Assembly: GCA_016647705.1 (NCBI GenBank)
Contig: CM028328.1
Span: 51,197,647-51,261,646, forward strand
Reading direction: 5' to 3'
DNA length: 64,000 nucleotides
Source of the DNA: Eucommia ulmoides
Taxonomy: Eukaryota; Streptophyta; Magnoliopsida; Garryales; Eucommiaceae
Every line of letters starts with the position of its first letter. The first letter of the stretch is position 1. The notes beneath the pieces were generated by a model. It did no database searches, had not been told where the DNA came from, and worked only from the letters and a program-made list of their open reading frames with translations. This document shows positions 47,491 to 58,010 of the stretch, piece by piece. The translations under genes and the position numbers were made by a program.

Positions 47491-47501
47491 GTATATATAT
47501 A
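47491..47501 (+). promoter_or_regulatory. TATA box of the DUF1442 gene
   Basis: gtatatatata lies about 100 bases before the start codon. Two TTGAC W-box cores precede it (47450-47454 and 47469-47473), compatible with WRKY control but too short to prove it. Confidence 0.6.
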
Positions 47502-47598
47502 GTTCACATGTATGAGGGCTAGCCCTACATCTAAAGCTGAAGTCTTCAAAGGTGGAATTCATCCAAAAACCTAGAGAGAGAAAAGAAAGAAAGAGAAG

Positions 47599-48341
47599 AT
47601 GGCTGCCTGGTCTGCTGAAAATGCCACCAAAGCCTATCTAAGAACCCTAAAAATGGTAAGCCTCATTTATTTTATTTTATTTTAAATCTTTAATTTAAAT
47701 TACAGAATTTGTTCTAAAATTTTGTTATTTTTTTGATAATGCAGGGTAAGGGAAATATAGGGCCAGATGAATCTGAGTTCATATCAGCACTGGCAGCCGG
47801 AAACAATGCACAACTCATGGTGCTGGCATGTGGCGGTGCATGCGACTTCACCCTGCCTGCCCTAGCGGCAGCAGCCCACCAAACCGGTGGTAGGGTTATA
47901 TGCATCCTCCAAGAACAATATTCATCCAAAAAAATAGTTGATTGTGACTCGAATCATGTCAAATTTATCGTTGGAGAAGCAGAAACACTTCTAAAGAATG
48001 AGTACGGTGATGCTGATTTTGTTCTGATAGATGGTGATTTGAGTGACCACGAGAGAATTTTCGAGGCCGCCAAGTTGGGGAGGAGAGGCAGAGAAGCTAT
48101 TGTTTTAGGGTATAACGCGTATTCCAAGGGATCGTGGAGATGGGGTGGGGCGGACGCCCATTTTTTGCCAATAGGGAGGGGGCTTTTGGTTAGTAGAACC
48201 ACCACGGCCACCACCAGAGGTGGCGGTGATGGTGGTGGGAGGATGAGGAGGAGTCATTGGGTGGTGAAAGTAGACGAGTGCACAGGGGAGGAACATGTGT
48301 TTAGGATTAAAACTTCATGTTGGAGGCCAATTGAAGCTTAA
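47599..48341 (+). CDS. DUF1442 family protein (plant-specific, Rossmann-like fold)
   Basis: Two exons, 47599-47655 and 47745-48341, with a GT..AG intron of 89 bases, encode 217 residues, the usual size for the family. The start MAAWSAENATKAYLRTLKM is typical. Next come the hallmark EFISALAAGNNAQLM (about 29-43) and a hydrophobic strand/Gly-rich segment (VLACGG, then AAHQTGGRVICIL), followed by the acidic VLIDGDLSDHE region near 110-120. The family is plant-specific and related in fold to SAM-dependent methyltransferases. No catalytic activity is established, to my knowledge. A Gly/Arg-rich insertion (about 180-190, RGGGDGGGRMRR) near the end is variable among members. No damage is seen, so it is likely expressed. 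The start follows the TATA box and a purine-rich leader. Confidence 0.93.
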
Positions 48342-48736
48342 CTAGTGGTAGTTTGTTTTTGTTTTTTTGTTTTTTTTGTGTTTTTTTTTTTTAAATTATG
48401 AATCTCTTTGTGGATTAGAAACAATTTTTGCACTATAGTATCAAGTATAGATTGATGAAATGTAAAGAACTTATGGAAATTGCATGCATGATTAATGAAA
48501 CCTCTTCTCTATGAAAATCTTACATTTTATAAAATTTTGTTAGGTTTTGATCCGTTTGCTAATTTTGTTTGGTTTATATATATATATATATATATATGAT
48601 AATGGGGCATCATGGGTCGTCATGATTTAACATGCTGCTATTATGGATCAGAGAGCTTGAAGTTTATGTTTGAGGAAAAAAATATTTATTTAATTAATTG
48701 TAAGAAAAAAAAATATTTATATAATTAATTCTAAGA
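48342..48736. other. 3' region of the DUF1442 gene
   Basis: T/G-rich 3' untranslated DNA with several aatgaaa/aattatga-type possible poly-A signals (about 48395, 48457, 48494) and a (TA)n run at about 48577-48597. No other gene. Confidence 0.5.
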
Positions 48737-49376
48737 GTTTATATCACTTACCACCTTTGTCATTTTACAAAAAATTACATTTTTAAAAATATTTATTTAC
48801 TGCTAATTTTTTAAACAATTACATTTATCCCCACCCCACCCCACCTTTCCACCTCCACCGCCACCGCCACCCACCCATCTCTCTCTCTCTCCACAGATTC
48901 GTCGCAACAAATATGGAGAGAGCAAAAAGAAGAAGAAGAAGAAGAGGAAGGAATGAGGAAGAGGAAGAGGAAGAAGGATGAAGAAAAAGAAATAGGAAGG
49001 AGGAAAAAAAATTCAACGGGTCCGGTGGTTGTTCCGTCGGGGTGTGGGGGGAGGGGGAGGTTTTTTATAATTTGTTAAAAATAAATGGGTGAATAAATAT
49101 ATTTTTTAAAAATAAGGATATCAGTGTAAAAAGATAAAGGGATAAATATTTTTAAAAAATTAAAGAGATATAAATATAATTTAATTTTTAATTATTTTTA
49201 AAATGATTAAAGGTAAAATTGTCATTACATTAAAAAATTTATTGATATTTTTAACGTATACGAGAACTAAATGATGTTTGACTAAAATGGTGAAAGAGTG
49301 ACCGATATTTTTCAAATGACAGAAAAAGTTTGTTATTTTAGACAAAGTGACAAGGGAGATAAATGGCATAAACCCT
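48737..49376. mobile_element. MULE-type non-autonomous element with GC-rich core
   Basis: Left end gtttatatcacttaccacctttgtca is matched, inverted, by tgacaagggagataaatggcataaac at 49349-49374. The core holds a C-rich stretch (48830-48900) and an AAG/GAG-repeat stretch (48925-49010) unlike the flanks. I could not align a 9-base duplication. A diverged end of this family is at 22980-23262. Confidence 0.55.
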
Positions 49377-50061
49377 TAATTGTAATAGTACTATTGTAAC
49401 TCCCTATGTGGTTCACTGTCTTACTAACTTTTGGATATAACAATACTTAAATCAAGGTACTAGTAACAGTTCACAAGGTAATTCATATATGAGATAAAAA
49501 AAATTAAGAATTTCGAGAATATCACCAAAGAAAAAAAAATAAATAAATAAATAAAATAAAATAAAATAATCCTAAAAAACTATTAAAAATAAAGTTAAAA
49601 AAATGAGAATTACACCCTATCACACCATGGATGTGGGAGACATGAAAAAGGTTGAGGAGGGGAGGGATTCTACAATTGGAGAAAAAATCAATTAAAAAAA
49701 AAAAAAACTCTATAGTAAATTTAAATTACTATTTTATCATTTTAATTTATTTTACTATGACATGTTTCTGAACTAATATCCCAGTGTATGTCTTTGTAAC
49801 AGTCTTAATACACGATGAAAATTAAACCCACCATAAATTAATCCAAACACAATTTTGAAAATAAAATAAAATAAAAATACTCTCTCTACTCCTCTTTCTT
49901 TCTCTCTCTACTTTCATCTTCTCCATCTAACCGTACATAAAAGTTAATTTAAAAAAAAAAAAAAAAAAAACACAATCATTACACATGCAAATCGAGATTG
50001 TCGATTAAATTACAAATAAATGAAGAGGCAAAATCAAATAATTAGACAACCAATTAATCCA
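49377..50061. other. AT-rich intergenic DNA
   Basis: Contains (AAAT)n at about 49540-49568 and A-runs at 49695-49707 and 49951-49970. No gene seen. It ends at the target site of the large MULE. Confidence 0.5.
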
Positions 50062-50150
50062 GGGTTTTTTACCGAATAATTATAAATTAAATAAAAAAAT
50101 CCTAAAAAATGATGTTAAAAAACTTATTATTTACCAATCCCTCATAAAAT
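50062..50150 (+). repeat. Left terminal inverted repeat of the MULE
   Basis: Matches the inverted right end (57670-57761) with scattered changes and small gaps, including tttaccaatccctcataaaa near 50133. Confidence 0.85.
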
Positions 50151-50189
50151 GCAAAAAGATAAAAAACGTAAATTCCTTCTGCATTTTTA

Positions 50190-50405
50190 ACCAAAAAAAA
50201 AAAAAGGCAAACGCAATATGTGTTTTTCTTTTTTTCTTTTTTTTTTTTGAAAACGCAGAAGTAATCTGCGTTTTTCGTGCTTTTTTTTTTTTAAAAAAAA
50301 AAAACGCAAAAGTAGTCTGCATTTTTGAAGAAACGCAAAACAATTTTGCGTTTCTTGCTTGGATTATTTATTTTTTTTATTTTTTTTTTTGAAAACGCAA
50401 AAAGA
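50190..50405. repeat. Subterminal AAACGCAA/TTGCGTTT palindrome cluster, left
   Basis: Several copies of aaacgca(a/g) and its complement, often as facing pairs 12-20 bases apart (aaacgcagaagtaatctgcg; gaaacgcaaaacaattttgc), separated by poly-A/T. Confidence 0.75.
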
Positions 50406-50409
50406 AATT

Positions 50410-51085
50410 GATAAGGAAAAAAAAATCGTAAGCCTTTCTCTTCTCCTTGCTTTGCCGTTGATAAGGAAAAATAATTACACTATTAACCCTTTAAATTTTA
50501 TAATAGTGTTAATAAAAACCCTATTGAAATATTTAAGGGTATAAATGTCATTTAACTCAAACTGGCCGATTTATGTTTTTTTTTTTTTACTTGTTAATAT
50601 AGCTAGTATTTATTTCAACTTGAGAGCTAACTCTATTTAAAAATAAAAATAATTAAATTTCTTAAATTTTTGTTTATCATTTGATGATAAAATAATTTTT
50701 TATTGTTATTTTGTTTTTCAATTAAAATATTCAAATACTAATTAGAATGCAAATTCCCTGCAATCTACATTAGCGAACATCGATAACTTAGATTTCGACT
50801 CACATCTAATGGACTGTCAAAAAATGACCTAGAAATGACGTTGGACTTGAATGGGGAAGAAAAAGAAACAGATAACGAACCTCTTCGAAAGCAATGCAAG
50901 AGATTATGCAACAGGGCTTCAAAATTTTATTGTTCTAACCGAGATAGACATCAATTTAAAATTAAAAGCGATAAGAAGTACAAGTAGTAATCATGAAAAG
51001 ACAAAAAAATAAACATTACATAAATTACAAAATACTACCCATCATTGAACTTTTCTAGCATTGATAACTACTTAGTTTTATCAAC
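50410..51085. other. MULE interior, no gene seen
   Basis: AT-rich. Probably the 3' untranslated side of the minus-strand ORF at 51086-51849. Confidence 0.4.
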
Positions 51086-51849
51086 TCATTCGTAGTGAAT
51101 CTCTCTGTCTTCATAATCGGATAGTTCTGGGTCATCGGTGTATTTGAGATCGGTAAAGTACTTCAGTGTCTGCTCGTTTGCATTGGGGGCATTAGTCTTC
51201 CGAATCTGGTGAAGTCTCTGTTTGACACGAATCCATGTCTCCATTTATTTAATTTCTCATTTTAATGCGTGACAAATTTTGCCGATATTATCCGATTCGT
51301 TTTTCAAAATTTCGAAAGACTGTAATTTTGGAATCTTGAGGTGGTACATATGAGACCTTGCCTCATAAAGGTTCCTTTTTACCATTAGCGTTGATCATTG
51401 TAAATTCTTTACTTCTTCATTATCCTTACCCCATTCGGTGTAGTTGTAACTCTCGTGGTAACCACGATTGACCCATCGAACAGTTTGTTTAAAAGAATCA
51501 CCGTGTACTAAGAAAGTTCGTTTTCTCGTGATGGGATTCAACCATGTGCCAGAGAGATCTAGTTGTCGCTGAACATCAGTGATATCTGTAATAACATCCC
51601 ACGAACCGCACACGTCTTGTGAGTAACAAAATCTCTCTTGGGCATCATACCATAACAGTGGGCTACGCGGTTCGTCTTCGCTCCAATGTATGACTTTTAA
51701 CCGGCGTATCTAGATTTCATACTACGTACCTATACCATCTTGGTACTTGGCATGGTCCTTTGTCCCTAAACCCTCACCGGTGCAATTGATATTCATTTTT
51801 TTTCATTTCCTTTACCCTTACCCTTATCATTTGTTGACCCGCTTGCCAT
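51086..51849 (-). pseudogene. MULE ORF B, unrecognised protein (basic start, acidic end)
   Basis: An ATG at 51849 starts MASGSTNDKGKGKGNEKK, then the frame breaks (stops and a shift between 51795 and 51720). From about 51715 one frame runs to the TGA at 51086-51088 with three in-frame stops (about 51395, 51262 and 51253). Readable parts include VIHWSEDEPRSPLLWYDAQE, LDLSGTWLNPITRKRTFLVH, RWVNRGYHESYNYTEWG and an acidic tail DDPELSDYEDREIHYE. I recognise no family. By position it could be the element's second gene, comparable to mudrB or to the accessory genes of other MULEs, but that is inference from layout only. Confidence 0.5.
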
Positions 51850-52108
51850 TTGAACTGATTTTCTAAGTAATGAAAATGGAGAATAAGAATGAATGTGTAT
51901 AAATGATAATTCTAAAAATATAGATATATATATGGATAATTTTTGGCACCTTCCTCATTTTCCGCCAGCCACTATCCTGCCAATAGAATTCTCACCAAAA
52001 AAATTTCCCTATTTTTTTCTGTTTATTTTTTTCCCACCAAAATATTTTCCACCATTTTGTTCCCCAATTTCCCGTCAATTTGTTGTTGATTTTCCACCTT
52101 AGTTTTTT

Positions 52109-52118
52109 CTATAAATAG
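52109..52118 (+). promoter_or_regulatory. TATA box for the plus-strand MULE ORF
   Basis: ctataaatag lies 80 bases upstream of an ATG at 52191 and between two divergent ORFs (51849 leftward, about 52191 rightward), so the 340-base gap probably holds a bidirectional promoter. Confidence 0.5.
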
Positions 52119-52188
52119 GAACAACCTCAGTTCATAATAAACAACGTGTATTGTTAAAATCAATCTTTATTTCATTTTATCCCCAAAT

Positions 52189-52740
52189 ACAATGAATAAA
52201 ATTAGGAAGAAGATCATGGTGAATGTTTTTAGATATATATTGAGTTTTTTTTACAACTAGATGAAATCAATCTTTGTTTTTGACAATTGGTTGTTTTGCA
52301 GGGAAGTATTTGGTGAATGTCAGTGGCTACATAACTGGTCAGCATGTCGCTACATTAGGAGGGCTCATTAAAACGAGAACAGGCAACTGGTATGGTGGTT
52401 TTGCAGTGACGGAGTTGGTATGCAATGACACTTTACCCGAGCGTCAAAAAGGTGCTAGTATATATGAAGTATATAGCAAGACCTTTTAATGTTGAATCAA
52501 ACAACGTTCACAAACAGCGTAATTTATTATGACTGTAAGGCTTCGGTTGAGGATGTGATAAACACTAATAGGTTTGAATGACTCGTAAATGCGACAGGTA
52601 GCATGGTGAAGTACTTACCAAAAACAATGAACAACTTGGCAGTTAGGATGACTTCAAAGAGTTGGGACTATTTATTTGAATTTAATGAGTTTGTCAAATT
52701 TCCTGATGGTCTATTCATGGAATATTTTGACTTCACTTGA
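52189..52740 (+). pseudogene. MULE ORF C, unrecognised protein on the opposite strand
   Basis: After a likely intron end (ttggttgttttgcag, 52302) a frame reads GKYLVNVSGYITGQHVATLG and NWYGGFAVTELVCNDTLPER to a stop at 52487-52489. A +1 frame then continues with SVIYYDCKASVEDVIN and SKSWDYLFEFNEFVKFPDGL, with one TGA, to a TGA near 52740. A short first exon near 52191-52215 is possible. I recognise no family. The long plausible reading, own TATA box and splice site suggest a real gene with one frameshift. Confidence 0.45.
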
Positions 52741-53142
52741 AGATATCCGAGCACGAAGGTTTGCTAATCCGTCTATCTAATAATACTCGGTTCCAAACTC
52801 GTATTTTATAGTAGATGTGTTTGTAATGAACTATGTGGTTCTTTCTACGTATTGTCAAAGTATTGTAATCATTTCTTATCATATGTGTGCTTTTGGAATT
52901 TAAATGAAAAGAAAACGTATGTTGTTTGGTAGAAGTAGTGTTATTATAATTTAACGTAGATATGATACATTAGACTTGAAAAAAAAATACATAGTTAAAC
53001 TGCAATTGACCAATGCGAAAACATTAAACATTATTCTCATCATTAGACATTTCAATATCTTACTGATATTCAGATTCCTTAGAGCATTGCATGTAAATAC
53101 GAGCTTCGTTAACCAAATCTTCTTATAGACACTCACGTGTCG

Positions 53143-53457
53143 TCATTTGAAGCTCGTGTCAAAGAATTTGAATTTGTATTTGGTTATTTCTTCGCAGTAG
53201 CGATGCAATGTCATCTGAAGATCATGGGGTGTATCTATTGGCATTGTTCTGGCCAATTGACACACTATTGATATATTGTATTGCCTGTATCTATCAATAA
53301 TAGTATCTGCTTGGTTCACACGAAAATTGTATTTCTCCTGCATCCTTGTAACCCAATGTGGAAAGTAACGAACTTTTGGATCTAAAGAGTATGAGAATTC
53401 ATCCTCCAAAATCCAGTAGCGTCTCATTGAAAGATATAGATCTAATATTGTGTACAT
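53143..53457 (-). CDS. MULE ORF D, unrecognised, 104 codons
   Basis: Open on the minus strand from 53457. It includes RRYWILEDEFSYSLDPKVRY and QADTIIDRYRQYNISIVCQL. The donor at the end of the transposase exon (about 53966, CG/GTAAGA) is followed within 500 bases by this stretch, but the splice phase I tried (atattag acceptor) does not fit. It may be a separate gene or a downstream exon. It does not show the SWIM zinc finger that often ends MULE transposases. Confidence 0.4.
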   Translation of the reverse strand: MYTILDLYLSMRRYWILEDEFSYSLDPKVRYFPHWVTRMQEKYNFRVNQADTIIDRYRQYNISIVCQLARTMPIDTPHDLQMTLHRYCEEITKYKFKFFDTSFK

Positions 53458-53498
53458 TTACAATCGATCAAAATGTGCTTGAAGATTGATATAGTGCT

Positions 53499-53500
<2 letters not shown>

Positions 53501-53538
<38 letters not shown>
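53501..53538. repeat. (GT)n microsatellite
   Basis: Uninterrupted GT run inside the MULE. Confidence 0.95.
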
Positions 53539-53539
<1 letters not shown>

Positions 53540-53962
53540 TGCATTAATGATAAATGATTGTCTAAATAGTCCAATCCACCGTACTAAAGTTGAATAGTCG
53601 ATCAGTACTAATAACACTGAAAAACACCCACTGATTTGTCGAATAAAAGCTGATAATGGTTGTATCGATGACAAAGGATGAAAAAGACTGAAAATACGTT
53701 GTCCAATACTTTATTCAACAGTGAACAAAAGTTGGAAAAGGCTGAATCAGGCTGAAAAAGACTAACGAAAGTTGAAATGTCAATGATAAAAGCTGAAAAA
53801 AGATTGACGATGCCTGAAAAAGACTATTAAAAAACTGAAAAACACGTGGCCCAAAAATGTCAATGAATATATTTATACATCAAATTAGATGATAAGTTAA
53901 ATCATTTGTATTATAAATATTAAAAAAAAATAAGTAATTAATAAATTGCAAGTTAAAAGGTC

Positions 53963-56200
53963 TTACCGATTGAATATTTGAACATCGTATATTTTGGACT
54001 TATCTTGAGATTTCTGAATTTTCTCAACGACGTGTTTTATGTACCCCAAATCCATGGCAATGTCCTTTAGAGCTTCATGTCGACCGAGATCAAAGTATTT
54101 CACCAACCTATAGAAAGTTATCGAAACGGCTGCGGTAATTGGGACATTCCTTGCTCCTTTCAAACAGTTATTGAATACTTCGTCATAGTTGGTCGTCAAC
54201 ATGCCCCAACATTTACCTTCATCGTGTGCCCTGATCCATTTCTCTTTGGTTACGTTATCCAACCACGTATATGCCCCTGCTTTTATTTTTTTTATCTCTT
54301 CCATGATGGCGTTGTGCTTTCAAGCTTGTATCGCAACACCCACATTCCAAGTAAGATCTTTTAGTTGTTGATTTTTAAATATATTGTTGAAATTGCTGCA
54401 AAGATGCCGCAGACAAAATTGATGATACCGAGTGGGCTCATTCGGTTGGTTAAGCCATAAAGTTCTGACCGCACTCATAATGCCCATGTGTCTGTCAGAT
54501 AGCAACGTGACCTCTGAACGATATTTAATAATATGGTGCTTCAGCATCGAAATTAACTAGGACCAATAGTAGTAGTCCTCCGTCGGTAAGACCGCGAACA
54601 CCAAAGGATAACACTTTTTGGACGGTGTTATCCCAATGGCGATCAAGATCTTCCCCTCGTACTTATCGTATAGATGGGTCCAGTCAATCGTGAGGATAGG
54701 TCGACAATATCTCCATCCGACCACAGAAGGTTGGAATACCCAAAAGACCATGTTGAACGTCGAATAGCCAGGTTGAGCGGTTGGAACGATACCTCATTCG
54801 ACAATCGTCCCAGGATTAAAGTGTTGCAACGCCGACATGAACTTCGGCAACTTCCGATACGATTCACCCCAGTCGCCGAACAAGGTCTTGATGGCTTTAG
54901 ATCTAGCCAACCAAACCTTTCGATAGGAGATGGTAAATCTCCGAGACTCCTTCACGGAGGCAATGATAACGCCCATCTTCACTTTCGGATCCTCTTCGAC
55001 CTGTTCAAGTATCATGTCAGAAATGACACCCGAATCTAAGTTTTCGTAATCCAAGGCTGTATGATTATAGAAACACGTGTATGGCCCATTGTACTGCATA
55101 ATCTGGAACATTCTATGACTTTTTTTCAGAGCCGCCCGCATCTTCCACCTGTAACCATACTTGCAGTTAAGCGACCAGACTTTAGGAGGCGTCTCCGCCA
55201 CACAAAATTCCTTATTTTTCATAACATGGTAATACTTCATGGCATTCTAGACATGTTTCTTGTCCTTAAAGATTATGCCGCTACAAAATTCGTCCATTTC
55301 TGGGTTCCAAAAATTATTTCACAACTTTGGCTCATACTTTGTCATGTCATCGTCATCACCCCATTCCAACTCATTATAGAATGAAGGAATCCTATGCAAC
55401 GGCAACTGTTCACTCCTTTGCCCGCTCAGCTCGACATTCATATCTTCATCTCCATCCCCACCATTCTCCTCTTCCTCTAACGCAACAGTATCTTCTAAAT
55501 CTGTATGTTCGCCGTTATGGAAACTTCCGACTATAACTGGCCTACCCTCCATATTCCCATCATACCTACCACAATTGTTGTCGTGGTATGGACTAATTGG
55601 CGAATGATGGTGATGTGGAGCGACAGAACTGGTGTCTGCGTCACAGTCAATCACTGTATGAAGATGATATTCTTCAAGAATGTAGGGCGATCGGTGAGTG
55701 TAACTGGATTGAACAACTTGGGGATCGAACATAGGAATATTATACGACGAAAATTTTTCGGATAACGCGGTAACATGAGGATTGAAACTCTAACTTAAAA
55801 ATTGGGTAAAAAGACCAGGTTAGGAAGAAAATATTAGAGCATGATCAAAAGATCGCTCTACCTCAAAATACACCTCAACACCAAGTAGCGAGGGCACCTT
55901 AAGAGGTAACTAAAGCACATGGTCTAATGCTGCATCGTCAACGATTGAAAACAACATGTGTCTATAATTCTCTGGCCCAATAGTAGCTATCGGCGACCTA
56001 CAGTTTAACTTCAAAGTTCCATCAACTCCATCCTCAAGAATATAAGATCGTAACATCGCAATCAATTCGTTTAACGTAATCCCCCGACAAACATTCAACG
56101 ATTTAACCGCAGACATACTATATGACACCCCAAACTCAATTCCTTCCAATAACCTATCACACCAATACAAATATAATATAATGTTCTCCATTTCAAACAA
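53963..56200 (-). pseudogene. MULE transposase (MuDR/mudrA-type), inactivated by in-frame stops
   Basis: One minus-strand frame spans 56200 to 53963 without a frameshift. Order: N-terminal region (from about 56191), a low-complexity acidic linker (55319-55732, His/Glu/Asp-rich), the MuDR DNA-binding domain (NAMKYYHVMKNKEF, SLNCKYGYRWKMRA, YTCFYNH), then the DDE core with ILTIDWTHLYDKYEGKILIA (first Asp), LLSDRHMGIMSAV (second Asp), CLRHLCSNF (the C/H motif) and the ARNVPITA region with the conserved Glu just before. Stops interrupt at 55910, 55319, 55247, 54794, 54557 and 54320, plus two near 55800. A donor (CG/GTAAGA) at 53966 suggests a further exon. TGA and TAG stops replace codons such as CGA, CAG or TGG, fitting cytosine deamination. 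The protein cannot be made as it stands. Confidence 0.9.
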
Positions 56201-57414
56201 TTACAATATCACAAATAAAAACAAAATAAAGACAATATTATTATCATTATCATTAAAAAAAATGAAATTGTCCAATTGTTTCTCAATAAATACTGTTGAA
56301 ATTAATTGTTATTCATTAAATCTTAAGTTATATATACACAATTAAGCTGAACTCAACCAACAATAGAGAAATATCTAGAAAAACCATGATAGTTATCACC
56401 AAATACTAACGTAATTGAATTCAACTCATGATATCAACAACTAACTATAGGGTTGAATTCAACTTTAAAATTCAACAACTTAAGCAGACAACTTTAGGTT
56501 GAAAACAACTAACTTAGTAAAAATTAACGAAATACGTGTTGACATCAAATATGAATAGCAACAACAATTTTCTCAAAACTAAAAAAAAAAACGAAATCTA
56601 TAATCTTGATTATTTTTTAAGAAATAATTTAAAACGTATATCCTAAACTTTTCTACATAAAACCGAGATGTTTAAACTTTTCTACATAAAACAAGATCTA
56701 AAACCTAGATCTGCACAAATAAAAACAAAATCTAACTACTAATTCCCAATGTATGTCCAAACCAAAAATCCAAATAGTAAAAATGAGATCTAAAATCGAT
56801 CTACATAAATAAAAATCAAAATGTATCACACATTTTTAATTAACAAAATCCTATACCCTAAACACAAGCACAAACACAAATCCATACACAAACTCAAACC
56901 TAAATAACTAGTATTTAAAGGTGGCATTTTTTTCTTGAGTTTTTTAATTAGCACCGAGAGCAAACAATTGCTAATGAGCACACAAAATGCACAACATTAT
57001 AACAAAAATATAAAATCGAGACCAAACAATTATTAATGAGCAAACAATACTTCATTTTTCTTCACATCCTTTACTTGAGAACAAAATGCACAACATTATA
57101 CAAAAAGAGATTAAATTGAAAGCAAACAAACTCAGGAAAAAAAAAATCGAAAAAAAACTCTCACCTCAACGATGGTGGTTGGAGGCGGCGACAGTGGCTG
57201 AAGGAGATAGCATTTGGTGGCAGCATTTGGTGGCGACACAAAGGAAAAGAAGACAGAAGAAGAGGCGGGCGACAAAGGAGAAGAGAGAAAAGGGCGACGG
57301 CAACAGCAACGGCGATGCACAAGGAGAAGGTCGGTGACAGGAAGGAGACCAAAGATCTTACTAAAGGAGGAGATGAAAATGAAATGAAATGGGGTCAGTG
57401 GGCTCGGGTTTGTC
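56201..57414. other. MULE 5' region of the transposase gene
   Basis: AT-rich, with a purine-rich patch (57170-57370, many gcggcgaca/aggagaag-like words) just inside the right palindrome cluster that may be the transposase leader, since it is upstream on the minus strand. No separate gene seen. Confidence 0.4.
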
Positions 57415-57665
57415 GGACAAAAAACGCAATTCCATATTGCGTTTCTCTTTGAGAAATACAAGTCCAAACTGCGTTTTTCTTAACGGCCAATTTTTTTGTG
57501 GGAAACGCAATCGTAATTTGTGTTTCTCCTAAGAAACGCAAATCGTGATTGCGTTTTCAAAAAAAAATATCCGACCATAGAAATGCACAAGTGATCTACG
57601 TTTATGTTATTTATTGTTTTTGGTGAAAAACACTGAAGGAATCTGCGTTTTTCATAAAAACGCAT
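57415..57665. repeat. Subterminal AAACGCAA/TTGCGTTT palindrome cluster, right
   Basis: The same motif as in the left cluster, as facing pairs (aaacgcaattccatattgcg; gaaacgcaaatcgtgattgc). Symmetric placement suggests a functional subterminal region such as transposase binding sites. Confidence 0.75.
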
Positions 57666-57761
57666 ATTCCTTCTATGTTTTATAAGGGATTGGTAAATAA
57701 ATTCCTAAACATCATTTTTCTGAATTTTTTTTTTAATTTTTAATTATTTGGTAAAGAACTC
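57665..57761 (-). repeat. Right terminal inverted repeat of the MULE
   Basis: Complement of the left end. Reads ttataagggattggtaaata at about 57681-57700 and ggtaaagaactc at the outer end. Confidence 0.85.
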
Positions 57762-57770
57762 ATTAATGCA

Positions 57771-58010
57771 AGAGGTATTAGTCCAGTTGGCAAGAGAATA
57801 TGTCTCTTTTCCTTGTCAATTAGGGTTTGACTCTCTTAAAGAACACTTCAAAAATTAAATCTTGAATTTTGTTCATCTTAAATGCATCAAATCGATATAG
57901 GAGAGTATTACATTTTAATATCGTCTCGAGAAGTAATTACTCGAGAAACACGTAAGTTGATCTGACACGCCTTATCGTATAATAATAATAATTAAAAAAA
58001 AAACAAATAT
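57771..58010 (+). mobile_element. tRNA-derived SINE, full-length-like, next to the MULE
   Basis: Starts just after the MULE duplication. A-box-like tattagtccagttggcaaga (57777), B-box-like agggtttgactctc (57822), then the family body (gaacacttcaaaaattaaatc) and the 3' end ccttatcgtataataataat at 57969. Relatives at 44790-44990 and 62520-62695. Confidence 0.75.

Larger units (their letters stand above)
50062..57761 (-). mobile_element. 7.7-kb Mutator-like element with TIRs, transposase and extra genes
   Basis: Terminal inverted repeats: GGGTTTTTTACCGAATAATT at the left and, inverted, GAGTTCTTTACCAAATAATT at the right, with similarity continuing for about 100 bases (aatgatgtt, atttaccaatccct, attccttctg). 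Flanks attaatcca (50053-50061) and attaatgca (57762-57770) form a 9-base duplication with one mismatch, the Mutator signature. Inside: transposase on the minus strand (53963-56200), ORF regions at 51086-51849 (minus), 52189-52740 (plus) and 53143-53457 (minus), and AAACGCAA palindromes near both ends. Stops in the transposase make it non-autonomous today. Confidence 0.9.

Noticed and set aside
53501..53674. ORF with a His-Thr repeat
   Set aside because: Produced by the (GT)n microsatellite.
54674..55039. Plus-strand ORF of 121 codons, Arg-rich
   Set aside because: Shadow of the MULE transposase on the other strand.
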